12,272 nucleotides of DNA from Crenothrix polyspora (GTDB lineage Bacteria; Pseudomonadota; Gammaproteobacteria; Methylococcales; Methylomonadaceae). The DNA is taken from contig CAMDOP010000074.1 of NCBI GenBank assembly GCA_945903675.1, forward strand, positions 1 through 12,272. Direction: 5' to 3'. Position numbers and translations under genes: made by a program. This document shows positions 1 through 6,909 of this stretch, piece by piece; within the stretch, counting starts at the first letter, position 1, and each line of letters opens with the position of its first letter. Below the pieces are notes generated by a model. That model did no database searches and had not been told where the DNA came from. It saw only the letters and a list, made by a program, of their open reading frames with translations.

Positions 1-476
1 TACAAGCCTTCAAAAACGGTACACGTAAGAATCCTATAATGTCTGCCATTGCCATGGGCTTATCTCAGGATGATATGGCTGATCTAGGTGCTTACTATGC
101 AGCGCAAAAAATTTCAGCAAATGAATTGCCAATTTTAGATGATGATGAAGATGAAAAGCCAGCGACAAGCAATGCCAGCGACAATGCACCCTTGCAAGCA
201 ATAATTGCCCAAGGAAGTGATTTGTACCGTAACGGAGATTTACCTCGCGAAGTTTCAGCTTGTATTGCTTGTCATGGTCCTTTTGGTGAAGGTAGCAAAC
301 CAGCGGCATTCCCATCATTGAAATCACAACATGCCGATTATTTGATAAAAACATTAACTGAATTCAAAACCGACGTTCGTAGCAATAATCCTGATAACAT
401 GATGCACATGATAGCTAAAAAGATGACCACTGAAGAAATTAAAGCGGTGGCTTATCGTATTTCAATGATGAAATAA
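1..476 (+). CDS. Cytochrome c4, diheme periplasmic electron carrier (3' part)
   Basis: The gene is cut by the left edge: the reading frame is open from base 3 and starts outside the window. The ATG at 39 is not the start. It encodes the Met of a motif reading R-K-N-P-I-M, which is likely the axial Met ligand of the first heme and lines up with the Met region of the second domain. The remainder of domain 1 is followed by an unusually acidic linker (about residues 31-50 counted from that Met, with DDDEDE), then a complete second cytochrome c domain with CxxCH at bases 261-275 (C-I-A-C-H) and a Met-Met pair near bases 399-404 as the distal ligand. Known role of the family: periplasmic electron transfer to terminal oxidases. 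In pseudomonads cytochrome c4 also lies next to dsbA, as here. The family is clear; the physiological partner cannot be told from the sequence. Confidence 0.93.
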   Translation, partial: QAFKNGTRKNPIMSAIAMGLSQDDMADLGAYYAAQKISANELPILDDDEDEKPATSNASDNAPLQAIIAQGSDLYRNGDLPREVSACIACHGPFGEGSKPAAFPSLKSQHADYLIKTLTEFKTDVRSNNPDNMMHMIAKKMTTEEIKAVAYRISMMK

Positions 477-483
477 ACACTAC

Positions 484-588
484 GGCTAGCAACTTAAGGT
501 AGCTAACCGACAAGACTCTCCTGGTCGCAGACAAAGGGCTCAGGGCGAAGGGTTAAGCCTAACATCTGCCCGCCTTAAGTTGCTAGCC
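484..588. repeat. 105-bp element bounded by a perfect 16-bp inverted repeat
   Basis: The arms at 484-499 (GGCTAGCAACTTAAGG) and 573-588 are exact reverse complements. The 73 bases between them are richer in GC than the flanks. Inside, 500-508 can pair with 551-561 (nine pairs, two single bulges). CGAC/GTCG pairs around 508-527. GCAGA (527-531) can pair with TCTGC (565-569), crossing the second helix as a possible pseudoknot or an alternative fold. TTTT follows at 591-594. I do not recognise a known riboswitch or repeat family and see no target-site duplication. It could be a structured RNA, a miniature mobile repeat, or an elaborate 3' end for the cytochrome gene. Confidence 0.7.
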
Positions 589-628
589 AGTTTTACCGAC
601 TAAAATTATTAACGGTTAACTGTTTGGC

Positions 629-662
629 ATCGCTCTTAATCTAATGAAGAGTGATGATTTTT
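629..662 (+). terminator. Intrinsic terminator between cytochrome c4 and dsbA
   Basis: A nine-pair stem, ATCGCTCTT (629-637) with AAGAGTGAT (647-655), contains one G-U pair and a 9-base loop. It is followed two bases later by a run of five T (658-662). Its position and orientation fit termination of cytochrome transcripts, so dsbA probably has its own promoter in the remaining 50 bases. Confidence 0.6.
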
Positions 663-715
663 GACCTGCCTTTCTCGACTTTATTAATCGACTATCTTCT
701 TTGGGAACTTAATTT

Positions 716-1336
716 ATGTTAAAAAAAATCATTAAAATCAGTTTTTTAATCTTAGTTTTCTTTTCTTCTTTTTTAGTTAAAGCAGAATCCGTAGGTTATG
801 AAACGCTATCACCGGCTCAACCTACACAAAATCCAGCAAAAATTGAAATCATAGAATTCTTTTGGTACGGATGCCCGCATTGCTATGCTTTTGAACCCTT
901 GCTAGAGAAATGGAAAAAAAATCTACCCGCCAATGTAGAGTTTATACGCCTGCCTGCTGCCTTTAATGAATTATGGAGTAAACATGCTAAAGCCTATTAC
1001 ACAGCAGAAGCATTAGGCATTGTTGAAAAAATCCATGCTGATTTTTTTGAGGCCATACAAAATGGTAAAGAAAAACTAGATACTGAAGCTTCGTTAGCTG
1101 CTTTTTTTGAAGCTCATGGCGTGACTGAAAGCCAATTTAAAGAAGCTTATAATTCTTTTGCTGTCGATTCTAAAATGCGTCAAGCGCCTCTTATGGCATC
1201 ACGATATGGCATAACAGGGGTACCTGCTATCATTGTTAATGGAAAATTTAAAACCAATGGCACTTTGGCTGGCTCACACGAAAAAATGATAGAAGTTATA
1301 GATAAACTCATTAAAGAAGAAAGTACTAAAAAATAA
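716..1336 (+). CDS. dsbA: DsbA-type thiol:disulfide interchange protein
   Basis: This is a periplasmic oxidase that introduces disulfide bonds into exported proteins and is normally re-oxidised by DsbB. The 206-residue length is typical. Residues 1-23 form a signal peptide: basic LKK, a hydrophobic core, and a likely cleavage after V-K-A. The active site C-P-H-C is at residues 53-56, preceded by FFWYG, which is the classic DsbA redox motif. The cis-proline loop is G-V-P at 168-170, and the helical insertion lies between. It follows the cytochrome c4 gene on the same strand. c-type cytochrome maturation depends on thiol redox control, so the pairing makes sense functionally and is also known from Pseudomonas. 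The terminator at 629-662 suggests separate transcription. The ribosome binding site is weak (GGGAA about 10 bases upstream). Confidence 0.95.
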   Translation: MLKKIIKISFLILVFFSSFLVKAESVGYETLSPAQPTQNPAKIEIIEFFWYGCPHCYAFEPLLEKWKKNLPANVEFIRLPAAFNELWSKHAKAYYTAEALGIVEKIHADFFEAIQNGKEKLDTEASLAAFFEAHGVTESQFKEAYNSFAVDSKMRQAPLMASRYGITGVPAIIVNGKFKTNGTLAGSHEKMIEVIDKLIKEESTKK

Positions 1337-1417
1337 TACTAAAGTCGTTTAGGACTTAACTGAATAATTCAATTGATATTGTTGGAGTGTTTGTCGAAAC
1401 ATGGGTGGGTAATATTC

Positions 1418-1750
1418 TTACCATTCCCATAGTTTCCACATATTGACGTTACTGCCTTTATCTAGATCATTAGTGCGAACGTCCATTTTTCCGTCGCCAT
1501 CTTTATCAAGAAAATAATAAGGAGGCCCGACATCAGGTTTCACCTTGATCATATAGAGCTTACCGGATCTACGATATTCTTCTACGGTATTAGTACCTTT
1601 ACGAATAATAGTAATATCAGGCTCCATGGTTTCGCCACTGTGCACCGGCAAAGGTAATTCTGGCAAATCAGGTACTGCTTCAGTCTCAGGTAGTTGTTCA
1701 TTAGCATAGACTGGAAAAATAAGAAAACTCATTAAAATAAAACGACGCAT
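1418..1750 (-). CDS. DUF2782 family secreted small protein
   Basis: A 110-residue protein with a short signal peptide (MRRFILMSFLIFPVYA, probable cleavage after Ala16), a proline- and acid-rich stretch, then the conserved block I associate with DUF2782. That block includes EEYRRSGKLYMIKV, a PPYYFLDKDGDGKMD segment and a tryptophan-rich C-terminus (MWKLWEW). DKDGDGKMD resembles a calcium-binding loop, but the family has no established biochemical role that I know of. It is convergent with dsbA, leaving 81 bases between the stops. In Pseudomonas a member of this family lies close to polA, dsbA and cytochrome c4, so the neighbourhood seems old. A second Met at residue 7 is a possible alternative start, but the longer form gives the better signal peptide. 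Confidence 0.8.
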   Translation of the reverse strand: MRRFILMSFLIFPVYANEQLPETEAVPDLPELPLPVHSGETMEPDITIIRKGTNTVEEYRRSGKLYMIKVKPDVGPPYYFLDKDGDGKMDVRTNDLDKGSNVNMWKLWEW

Positions 1751-1942
1751 ACAAAGTCACTCATCTAAATTAAAAACAATTGTATCTTATTACAGTTTTT
1801 AGTCGTGCGCTTAACTAATGGGCAAATACGTTTAATAGTAAGCAAAAATAATAGCTACTGGACTAAAAATAAATAGATAACTTTCTAAGAAGTATTGCAT
1901 AAAAAAAGCTCTCAATGAGCCTCATAGGCTTGTTACTAAAGT

Positions 1943-2075
1943 TGTGTATAACTTAAGTATAAAGTTGAATAAATTTTTTCTATAATTTGTATACACAAGT
2001 TACATAGGTATTGAATAACAACTTATAACTCATTCTAAGCCCTTTAAGATAAAGACTTAAAGTGAGTTATACACA
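1943..2075. promoter_or_regulatory. Cluster of three DnaA-box-like 9-mers
   Basis: TTATACACA occurs at 2067-2075 on the plus strand and at 1943-1951 on the minus strand. Both match the general box TTATNCACA and are identical to the R2 box of E. coli oriC. A weaker copy, GTATACACA, is at 1989-1997. The first two share the longer core AGTTATACACA. Three such sites within 133 AT-rich bases suggest DnaA binding: an origin, a titration site, or DnaA control of dut. dnaA, dnaN, mnmG and other usual origin neighbours are not in the window. Confidence 0.4.
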
Positions 2076-2140
2076 GAATTATGACTGCCTAATAGTAATA
2101 ATATCTTTAAAAGTAATTTTTATAGTTATATCACCCTTTT

Positions 2141-2164
2141 ATTAAAGGATTAAAGGATTAAAGG
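2141..2164. repeat. Three tandem copies of ATTAAAGG
   Basis: Exact octamer copies lie at 2141-2148, 2149-2156 and 2157-2164, with a related GGATTAAA at 2182-2189. They are downstream of the DnaA-box-like cluster and about 160 bases before dut. This could be iterated protein-binding sites, an unwinding element, or simple slippage. Confidence 0.7.
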
Positions 2165-2322
2165 CGTTTATTTCCTTTGAGGATTAAAAACAGCTTGGTT
2201 TTTGATTAGCATTTAGGCAGAACATTAAACGTTAAATAATTTGATCTATTTAATAATTAGCGAGCTGACCATAAGAATATTACTGGCTGAGTTATACTAT
2301 TCAATTTAATAGCGTGAAATTG

Positions 2323-2781
2323 ATGAAAAGACTCATTGAAGCAAGAGTAGTTAATCCACTACTTGAAAAATACGGTATACCAGCCTATAAGACAGAAGGT
2401 TCTGCGGGCATGGATTTGGTTGCTTGTATTGATACACCTATTTTAATTGCTGGTGGTGAAAATAAACTGATAGCCACTGGTTTAGCGGTGAATATTCAGG
2501 ATCCAGGTTTAATGGCCGTCGTTGCAAGTCGTAGCGGGCTTTGTTTAAAAAGCCAAATTCGAGTTGGACAGGGAATGGGTATAATAGATGCAGATTATCA
2601 CGGCGAAATAGGTGTTATTTTACATAATGATGGCTTAACAGATTACCTTGTTCAGCCTGGCGAAAGGATTGCCCAGCTATTATTTATGCCAGTAATTCAA
2701 GTTGCGCTGAAGTTAGTTGCAGAATTTACTACCATGACTGAAAGAGGCGAAGGTGGTTTTGGCCATACAGGGCGTCATTAG
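2323..2781 (+). CDS. dut: Deoxyuridine 5'-triphosphate nucleotidohydrolase (dUTPase)
   Basis: It hydrolyses dUTP to dUMP and pyrophosphate, keeping uracil out of DNA and feeding dTMP synthesis; the family is a cytosolic homotrimer. All five trimeric dUTPase motifs are present in order. Motif 1 is AGMDL near residue 28, motif 2 ASRSGL near 68-73, and motif 3 GIIDADYHGEIG with the catalytic Asp at about 89. Motif 4 is GERIAQLLF near 113-121, and motif 5 RGEGGFGHTGR near 141-151. I chose the ATG at 2323 (152 residues) because it matches the E. coli length and its M-K-hydrophobic beginning. A GTG three codons upstream (2314) is the alternative, and neither has a clear Shine-Dalgarno. Upstream is a long AT-rich gap; downstream, 132 bases separate it from the next gene, so co-transcription is uncertain. 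Confidence 0.94.
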   Translation: MKRLIEARVVNPLLEKYGIPAYKTEGSAGMDLVACIDTPILIAGGENKLIATGLAVNIQDPGLMAVVASRSGLCLKSQIRVGQGMGIIDADYHGEIGVILHNDGLTDYLVQPGERIAQLLFMPVIQVALKLVAEFTTMTERGEGGFGHTGRH

Positions 2782-2913
2782 GCCTTTGGCCAAGAAAGTA
2801 ATGGAATAGGATATATCACCTAGAGGCTATGTTAGCCGTCATTATGCTATGAATTATTTACGCTTTAAACTTTTACATATTTAAATTAACTTTAACCACA
2901 CCTAAACTTAACT

Positions 2914-3156
2914 ATGAATGAATCTATTTCTAATAATGCCATCATTTACGCCACGCTAGCTTTAAATAGCGAAGTGGATTTACAGCGAGAATATTTAGAG
3001 TCTGATGATGTTCCTGAAAACGAACGCGAAAACGAAGAAGAAATTTTGGCTGATCTTGAACAAGCCTTTATGGAGTTTGTTGATCTGTATAAAATACGTT
3101 GTAAAGCGGACAAACAATTACCTAGTATAGATGAGTTATTGACTAGTCAATTATAA
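2914..3156 (+). CDS. Acidic 80-residue protein of unknown function
   Basis: I do not recognise this family. The protein is small, very acidic and probably mostly helical, with a Glu/Asp-dense stretch at residues 29-50 (SDDVPENERENEEEILADLE). It has one Cys, no signal peptide and no membrane segment. Support for a real gene is the codon pattern and its placement, only 8 bases before yffB, which itself overlaps dapE. The three therefore look like one operon. No good ribosome binding site precedes the ATG. The acidic, charged make-up suggests a cytosolic helper or nucleic-acid-mimicking protein, but that is only a guess. Confidence 0.6.
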   Translation: MNESISNNAIIYATLALNSEVDLQREYLESDDVPENERENEEEILADLEQAFMEFVDLYKIRCKADKQLPSIDELLTSQL

Positions 3157-3164
3157 GCTTCGCT

Positions 3165-3509
3165 ATGCAAACACTTTACGGCATTAAAAACTGCGATACC
3201 GTTAAAAAAGCGAGGCAGTGGTTAGATAAGAGCGGCATAGTCTATCGATTTCATGATTTTCGAGTAGATGGTTTAACGCAGGCTCAACTAATTGATTTTA
3301 CTGCTCGTAAAGACTGGGGTTTGCTACTTAACCGTAGCAGCACCAGTTGGCGGCAACTGAGTGCCGAACAACAAGCTGATCTGACCTTGGAAAAAGCTAT
3401 CGCATTGATGTTAAGCGCACCAACTCTAATTAAACGCCCTCTTTTAGATACGGGTGATCAACTGATTATCGGTTTTAAAGCCGATCATTACCAAACTGAA
3501 TTATTATGA
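3165..3509 (+). CDS. yffB: YffB/Spx/ArsC-like thioredoxin-fold protein
   Basis: A 114-residue member of the ArsC/Spx superfamily, YffB subgroup. The N-terminal motif is Y-G-I-K-N-C-D-T-V-K-K-A-R with the single conserved Cys at residue 10. The downstream K-R-P is at residues 90-92, the position of the arginine-proline that shapes the active site in arsenate reductases. W-G-x-L-L-N-R near 51-57 is also typical. The family is linked to glutathione-dependent thiol reduction, but the physiological substrate is not established, and it should not be called an arsenate reductase from sequence alone. Its stop overlaps the dapE start (ATGA, 3506-3509), indicating translational coupling. The yffB-dapE pair is common in Gammaproteobacteria. 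Confidence 0.88.
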   Translation: MQTLYGIKNCDTVKKARQWLDKSGIVYRFHDFRVDGLTQAQLIDFTARKDWGLLLNRSSTSWRQLSAEQQADLTLEKAIALMLSAPTLIKRPLLDTGDQLIIGFKADHYQTELL

Positions 3510-4633
3510 GTGAAACTTTAGAACTGCTTAAAGACCTTATCAAGCGTGCATCCGTAACACCCGAAGATGCCGGTTGTCAGGATGTGCTTGTTGAACGCTT
3601 AGCTAATTTAGACTTCAAAGCAGAACGACTGAATTTTGATGATACACAAAATATCTGGCTTAGACGTGGTGACAAATCACCGTTGTTTACCTTTTTAGGA
3701 CATACCGATGTTGTGCCTCCGGGCCCCTTAGATGCATGGTTGTCTCCACCTTTTGAACCGACTATACGTGATGGTGAGCTTTATGGTCGTGGTGCGGCGG
3801 ATATGAAAGGGGGTATAGCTAGTTTTATTACTGCTGTCGAACGCTTCATTGCCAATCATCCTGATCATCAAGGTTCGATTGCTGTCATGATGACTAGCGA
3901 TGAAGAAGGCATAGCCACTAATGGCGTCGTTAAAGTGGTAAATATTCTTGAACAGCGTCAGGAAAAAATCGACTGGTGTTTAGTGGGTGAGCCCTCCAGT
4001 GATAAGAGAATAGGTGATGTGATCCGAGTTGGAAGGCGAGGTTCATTGTGCGCCAAACTAACGATTATCGGTATTCAAGGCCATGTTGCTTATCCTGAAC
4101 TGGCCGAAAACCCCATTCATACTTTTGCTCCTGCCTTAAAAGCATTGACGGAAGAAGTCTGGGATAGAGGTAATGCTTTTTTTCCACCAACTAGTTTGCA
4201 AGTATCTAATATCAACGCGGGAACTGGTGCGGAAAATATTATTCCGGGTGCTGCTGAAGTGCAGTTTAATCTGCGATTTTGCACTGAATTGGATGTGGCA
4301 ACTATCAAGCAGCGCACGTGTGCCATTCTCGATAAATACGGTTTTAAATATGACTTACAATGGCGTTTATCCGGAAACCCTTTCTTGACTAATAAGGGGG
4401 CATTAATTGATGCCACCCATGCTGCTATTAAAACGGTAACCGGCTTAGAGACTTTAGATGATACTGGAGGCGGTACCTCGGATGGCCGCTTTATTGCCCC
4501 AACCGGAGCTCAGGTTATTGAACTTGGACCGTTGAATGAAAGTATTCATAAAATTAATGAGCATGTGAACTTAGAAGATTTAGAAACTTTGAGTGATATC
4601 TATGAGCAAATTTTGATTAATTTGTTAGTTTAG
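3506..4633 (+). CDS. dapE: Succinyl-diaminopimelate desuccinylase
   Basis: A di-zinc M20 peptidase-family enzyme that converts N-succinyl-LL-2,6-diaminopimelate to LL-diaminopimelate and succinate, on the route to lysine and the peptidoglycan cross-link residue meso-DAP. At 375 residues it is full length. Metal and catalytic residues are all visible: H66 and D68 in FLGHTDVV, D99 in GRGAADMKGG, the catalytic E133 with ligand E134 in SDEEG, E162 in GEPSS, and H348 in NESIHKINEH. These are one residue lower than the numbering I recall for the Haemophilus influenzae enzyme. The dimer-domain His193 and Asn244, which complete the active site across subunits, are also present. Translation is probably coupled to yffB through the 4-bp overlap. 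Confidence 0.96.
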   Translation: MSETLELLKDLIKRASVTPEDAGCQDVLVERLANLDFKAERLNFDDTQNIWLRRGDKSPLFTFLGHTDVVPPGPLDAWLSPPFEPTIRDGELYGRGAADMKGGIASFITAVERFIANHPDHQGSIAVMMTSDEEGIATNGVVKVVNILEQRQEKIDWCLVGEPSSDKRIGDVIRVGRRGSLCAKLTIIGIQGHVAYPELAENPIHTFAPALKALTEEVWDRGNAFFPPTSLQVSNINAGTGAENIIPGAAEVQFNLRFCTELDVATIKQRTCAILDKYGFKYDLQWRLSGNPFLTNKGALIDATHAAIKTVTGLETLDDTGGGTSDGRFIAPTGAQVIELGPLNESIHKINEHVNLEDLETLSDIYEQILINLLV

Positions 4634-4645
4634 TTAACTCAGGAC

Positions 4646-4699
4646 AAGCCTTTTTCTGGATTGGCTTTAGGTGATAAAAAAATCAGATCTCATCGCCTA
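4646..4699 (+). terminator. Two weak hairpins after dapE, possible transcript end
   Basis: AAGCC (4646-4650) pairs with GGCTT (4663-4667). Directly after it, TAGGTGAT (4668-4675) pairs with ATCGCCTA (4692-4699), with one G-U pair. No T run follows either stem, so intrinsic termination is doubtful; they may mark the 3' end of the dapE transcript or protect it. Confidence 0.3.
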
Positions 4700-4731
4700 T
4701 AATCCAGCTTTGTTCATCAAAGAAGAAAATC

Positions 4732-4747
4732 GGCTATTTAAGTAGCC
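4732..4747. repeat. Short hairpin in the leuC upstream region
   Basis: GGCTA (4732-4736) and TAGCC (4743-4747) enclose TTTAAG. A second inverted repeat, AATTGC/GCAATT, follows at about 4754-4773. On the plus strand neither is followed by T residues. Both lie 70-110 bases before the leuC promoter candidate, a plausible place for a regulator to bind, though I cannot name one. Confidence 0.3.
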
Positions 4748-4822
4748 CCCCACAATTGCAAATTAAGGCAATTCTGGGCGATAATATTACAAATGCATAG
4801 TTTAATATGCTTTCGACAGACC

Positions 4823-4850
4823 TTGTAACTCGCCATACGCCCGCTATAAA
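4823..4850 (+). promoter_or_regulatory. Candidate sigma-70 promoter for leuCD
   Basis: TTGTAA (4823-4828) and TATAAA (4845-4850) are 16 bases apart, with three mismatches in total to consensus and a GC-rich segment just after the -10. The predicted start falls near 4857, leaving about 20 untranslated bases before the leuC ATG at 4878. This also argues against the upstream ATG at 4857 as the start. Confidence 0.4.
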
Positions 4851-4877
4851 GCCCGTATGTCAGCTTTGGAATACGCA

Positions 4878-6275
4878 ATGAAAAAGACCATGTACGAAAA
4901 GATCTGGGACAGCCATCTGGTAGTTGATGCGGCTGACCAAGCACCTTTACTTTATGTTGACCGTCATTTAATGCACGAAGTGACTAGTCCTCAAGCCTTT
5001 GAAGGTCTTAGAATATCAGGCCGCAAGGTACGCAATCCTCATAGCATATTGGCTACGATGGATCACTGTGTACCCACTAAAAATCGCGATCAGCCTATTG
5101 CAGATCCGATAGCGCGGAAACAAATTGAAACCATGGCTGAGAACTGCTTTGAAAACGGTTTGAATTTATATGATATGAAAAACCCGAATAACGGCGTTAT
5201 TCATGTAGTCGTGCCCGAACATGGCTTTGTTCATCCTGGTATGGTGGTTGTATGTGGAGACAGCCATACGGCAACACATGGTGCTTTTGGTGCATTGGCG
5301 TTTGGTATTGGTACATCTGAAGTTGAACATGTGATGGCAACTCAAACTTTGCCACAGAATAAATCAAAAACCATGCAGGTCGTGGTTAACGGTACATTAT
5401 CTAAATACGCCTCTGCGAAAGATATTGCTCTAGCTATTACTGGGAAAATTGGCACAGCTGGCGGCACAGGCCATGTGATCGAATATACTGGCGAGGCGAT
5501 TCGCGAATTGTCTATGGAAGGTCGGATGACTTTGTGCAATATGGCGATTGAAGCGGGCGCTAGAGCCGGATTAGTTGCACCTGATGAAAAAACTTACGAA
5601 TATCTGAAAGGCCGTGAGTTTGCACCTTCTGCACAACATTGGGATCAAGCTTTAGCTTACTGGAAAAGTTTGCCGACTGATGATGGTGCGGTATTTGATA
5701 CGACGGTTACACTGGATGCTTCCGATATTGCACCGCAGGTTTCTTGGGGCACGTCGCCAGAACAAGTCGTTGGTGTTGATGGTTTGGTACCTGCACCAGA
5801 AAGCTTTTCTGATGAAATAAAACGCAAAGCTTGTGAAGGCGCACTGGCCTATATGGGCTTGACGGCTAACACAAAAATAACCGATATCGCTATTGACCTT
5901 GTGTTTATAGGTTCATGCACCAATGGTCGTATAGAAGATTTTCGTATTGCAGCTGAAGTGGCGAAAGGCACTAAAGTCGCGAAAGGCGTAATTGCGATTG
6001 CGGTACCTGGTTCATATCATGTTAAGCAACAGGCAGAAGACGAAGGTCTGGATAAGATATTTATTGATGCGGGTTGGGAATGGCGTGATCCCGGATGTTC
6101 TATGTGTCTAGCCATGAACGGTGATGAATTGACCAAAGGACAACGTAGCGCCTCTACATCTAACCGCAATTTTGAAGGTCGACAAGGCAAAGGCGGTCGT
6201 ACGCATTTGGTATCACCTGCTATGGCCGCTGCGGCAGCTTCAGCAGGTCATTTTGTTGACATACGCAAACTTTAA
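4878..6275 (+). CDS. leuC: 3-isopropylmalate / citramalate isomerase, large subunit
   Basis: This aconitase-family [4Fe-4S] subunit pairs with LeuD to isomerise 2-isopropylmalate to 3-isopropylmalate in leucine synthesis. The same enzyme handles citramalate to beta-methylmalate in the pyruvate route to isoleucine. The open frame begins at 4857, but I place the start at the ATG at 4878. The protein then begins M-K-K-T-M-Y-E-K-I-W-D, as in other LeuC proteins, is 465 residues long, and has a GGAA upstream. The cluster cysteines then fall at C347 (GSCTNGR), C407 and C410 (DPGCSMCLAMN), the positions I recall for E. coli LeuC. CGDSHTATHG and GIGTSEVEHV are further family signatures. leuD follows 14 bases later, so the two are certainly co-transcribed. 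Confidence 0.96.
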   Translation: MKKTMYEKIWDSHLVVDAADQAPLLYVDRHLMHEVTSPQAFEGLRISGRKVRNPHSILATMDHCVPTKNRDQPIADPIARKQIETMAENCFENGLNLYDMKNPNNGVIHVVVPEHGFVHPGMVVVCGDSHTATHGAFGALAFGIGTSEVEHVMATQTLPQNKSKTMQVVVNGTLSKYASAKDIALAITGKIGTAGGTGHVIEYTGEAIRELSMEGRMTLCNMAIEAGARAGLVAPDEKTYEYLKGREFAPSAQHWDQALAYWKSLPTDDGAVFDTTVTLDASDIAPQVSWGTSPEQVVGVDGLVPAPESFSDEIKRKACEGALAYMGLTANTKITDIAIDLVFIGSCTNGRIEDFRIAAEVAKGTKVAKGVIAIAVPGSYHVKQQAEDEGLDKIFIDAGWEWRDPGCSMCLAMNGDELTKGQRSASTSNRNFEGRQGKGGRTHLVSPAMAAAAASAGHFVDIRKL

Positions 6276-6289
6276 AGATCGGAAATATT

Positions 6290-6901
6290 ATGGAACCGTA
6301 TAAAAAACATGAAAGTATTGCTGCATTAATGGATCGCAGCAATGTCGATACTGATCAGATTATTCCTAAGCAGTTTCTAAAAAAAGTAGAGCGCAGTGGT
6401 TTTGGAATACATTTATTCCATGATTGGCGCTTCAATGACGATGGCTCAGATAATGCTGAGTTTGAGTTGAATAAGCCTACCTTCAAGGGAGCGAAAATTT
6501 TAGTAGCTGGCGATAATTTCGGTTGTGGATCTTCTCGCGAGCATGCGCCTTGGGCCATTGCAGATTATGGCTTTAATGCTATTATTTCGACCAGCTATGC
6601 TGATATTTTTTATAACAATTGTTTTAAAAATGGCATTTTGGCGATAAAAGTTAATAAAGACCAATTAGATAAATTGATGGCCGAAATCAGCGCTAACGAA
6701 GGTGTATGCTTTGTTATTGATTTAGAAAATCAGCAAGTTATTACACCTGCTGGTAATGGATTCATTTTTGAAATTGATCCTTTTCGCAAAGGCAACTTGT
6801 TAAGTGGATTAGATGACATTGGCCTCACTTTAAAGCATGAAGCTAAAATCACCGAGTATGAACATCAGCATAAACAAGATTACCCTTGGCTTTGGGCTTA
6901 A
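6290..6901 (+). CDS. leuD: 3-isopropylmalate / citramalate isomerase, small subunit
   Basis: This is the swivelling small subunit that completes the LeuC active site. Its 203 residues match the bacterial size. Signatures are the N-terminal D-R-S-N-V-D-T-D-Q-I-I-P-K-Q-F segment (about residues 15-29) and the substrate-binding loop G-C-G-S-S-R-E-H-A-P-W-A near residues 78-89. A GGA lies about 8 bases before the ATG. The normal gammaproteobacterial partner downstream, leuB, is not here. Instead a 288-base gap leads to cimA. Since LeuCD serves both leucine and citramalate-derived isoleucine synthesis, this arrangement is coherent. Confidence 0.96.
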   Translation: MEPYKKHESIAALMDRSNVDTDQIIPKQFLKKVERSGFGIHLFHDWRFNDDGSDNAEFELNKPTFKGAKILVAGDNFGCGSSREHAPWAIADYGFNAIISTSYADIFYNNCFKNGILAIKVNKDQLDKLMAEISANEGVCFVIDLENQQVITPAGNGFIFEIDPFRKGNLLSGLDDIGLTLKHEAKITEYEHQHKQDYPWLWA

Positions 6902-6909
6902 TTATCATA

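Larger units (their letters stand above)
1751..2322. other. AT-rich intergenic region with DnaA-box-like sites
   Basis: This is a gap of about 570 bases with no convincing gene on either strand. It is strongly AT-rich. It separates two diverging genes (DUF2782 leftwards, dut rightwards), so it must hold at least two promoters. None of the hexamer pairs I could find was convincing; TATACT at 2293-2298 is the best -10 for dut but has no matching -35. Notable contents, listed separately, are three TATACACA-containing 9-mers and three tandem ATTAAAGG octamers. A stretch at 2243-2255, GATCTATTTAATA, resembles the AT-rich 13-mers of the E. coli origin. Confidence 0.6.

Noticed and set aside
39..41. 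ATG as start of the first gene
   Set aside because: The frame is open back to base 3 and the upstream codons encode a typical cytochrome c4 segment (AFKNGTRKNPI). The ATG is an internal Met, probably a heme ligand.
34..354. Minus-strand open frame of 106 codons
   Set aside because: It lies opposite the clear cytochrome c4 gene, is rich in His and Leu as expected of a shadow frame, and shows no family signature.
484..588. Integron attC site or c-di-GMP riboswitch
   Set aside because: GTTAAGC and GCCTAAC look like attC core motifs but are not arranged as the outer arms of an attC. The conserved GEMM riboswitch segments are absent.
661..689. TTGACC with TATTAA or TTAATC as dsbA promoter
   Set aside because: Spacing of 15 bases for the better -10, or several mismatches at 17 bases; dsbA needs a promoter here but I cannot place it with confidence.
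1342..1357. Hairpin AAGTC/GACTT after dsbA as terminator
   Set aside because: Only five pairs and no following T run; too weak to call.
4117..4416. Minus-strand frame within dapE
   Set aside because: Shadow of dapE, whose catalytic residues are fully accounted for on the plus strand.
4857..4877. Upstream ATG as the leuC start
   Set aside because: It would add seven residues not found in LeuC proteins and displace the cluster cysteines from 347/407/410; it sits at the predicted transcription start and has no ribosome site.
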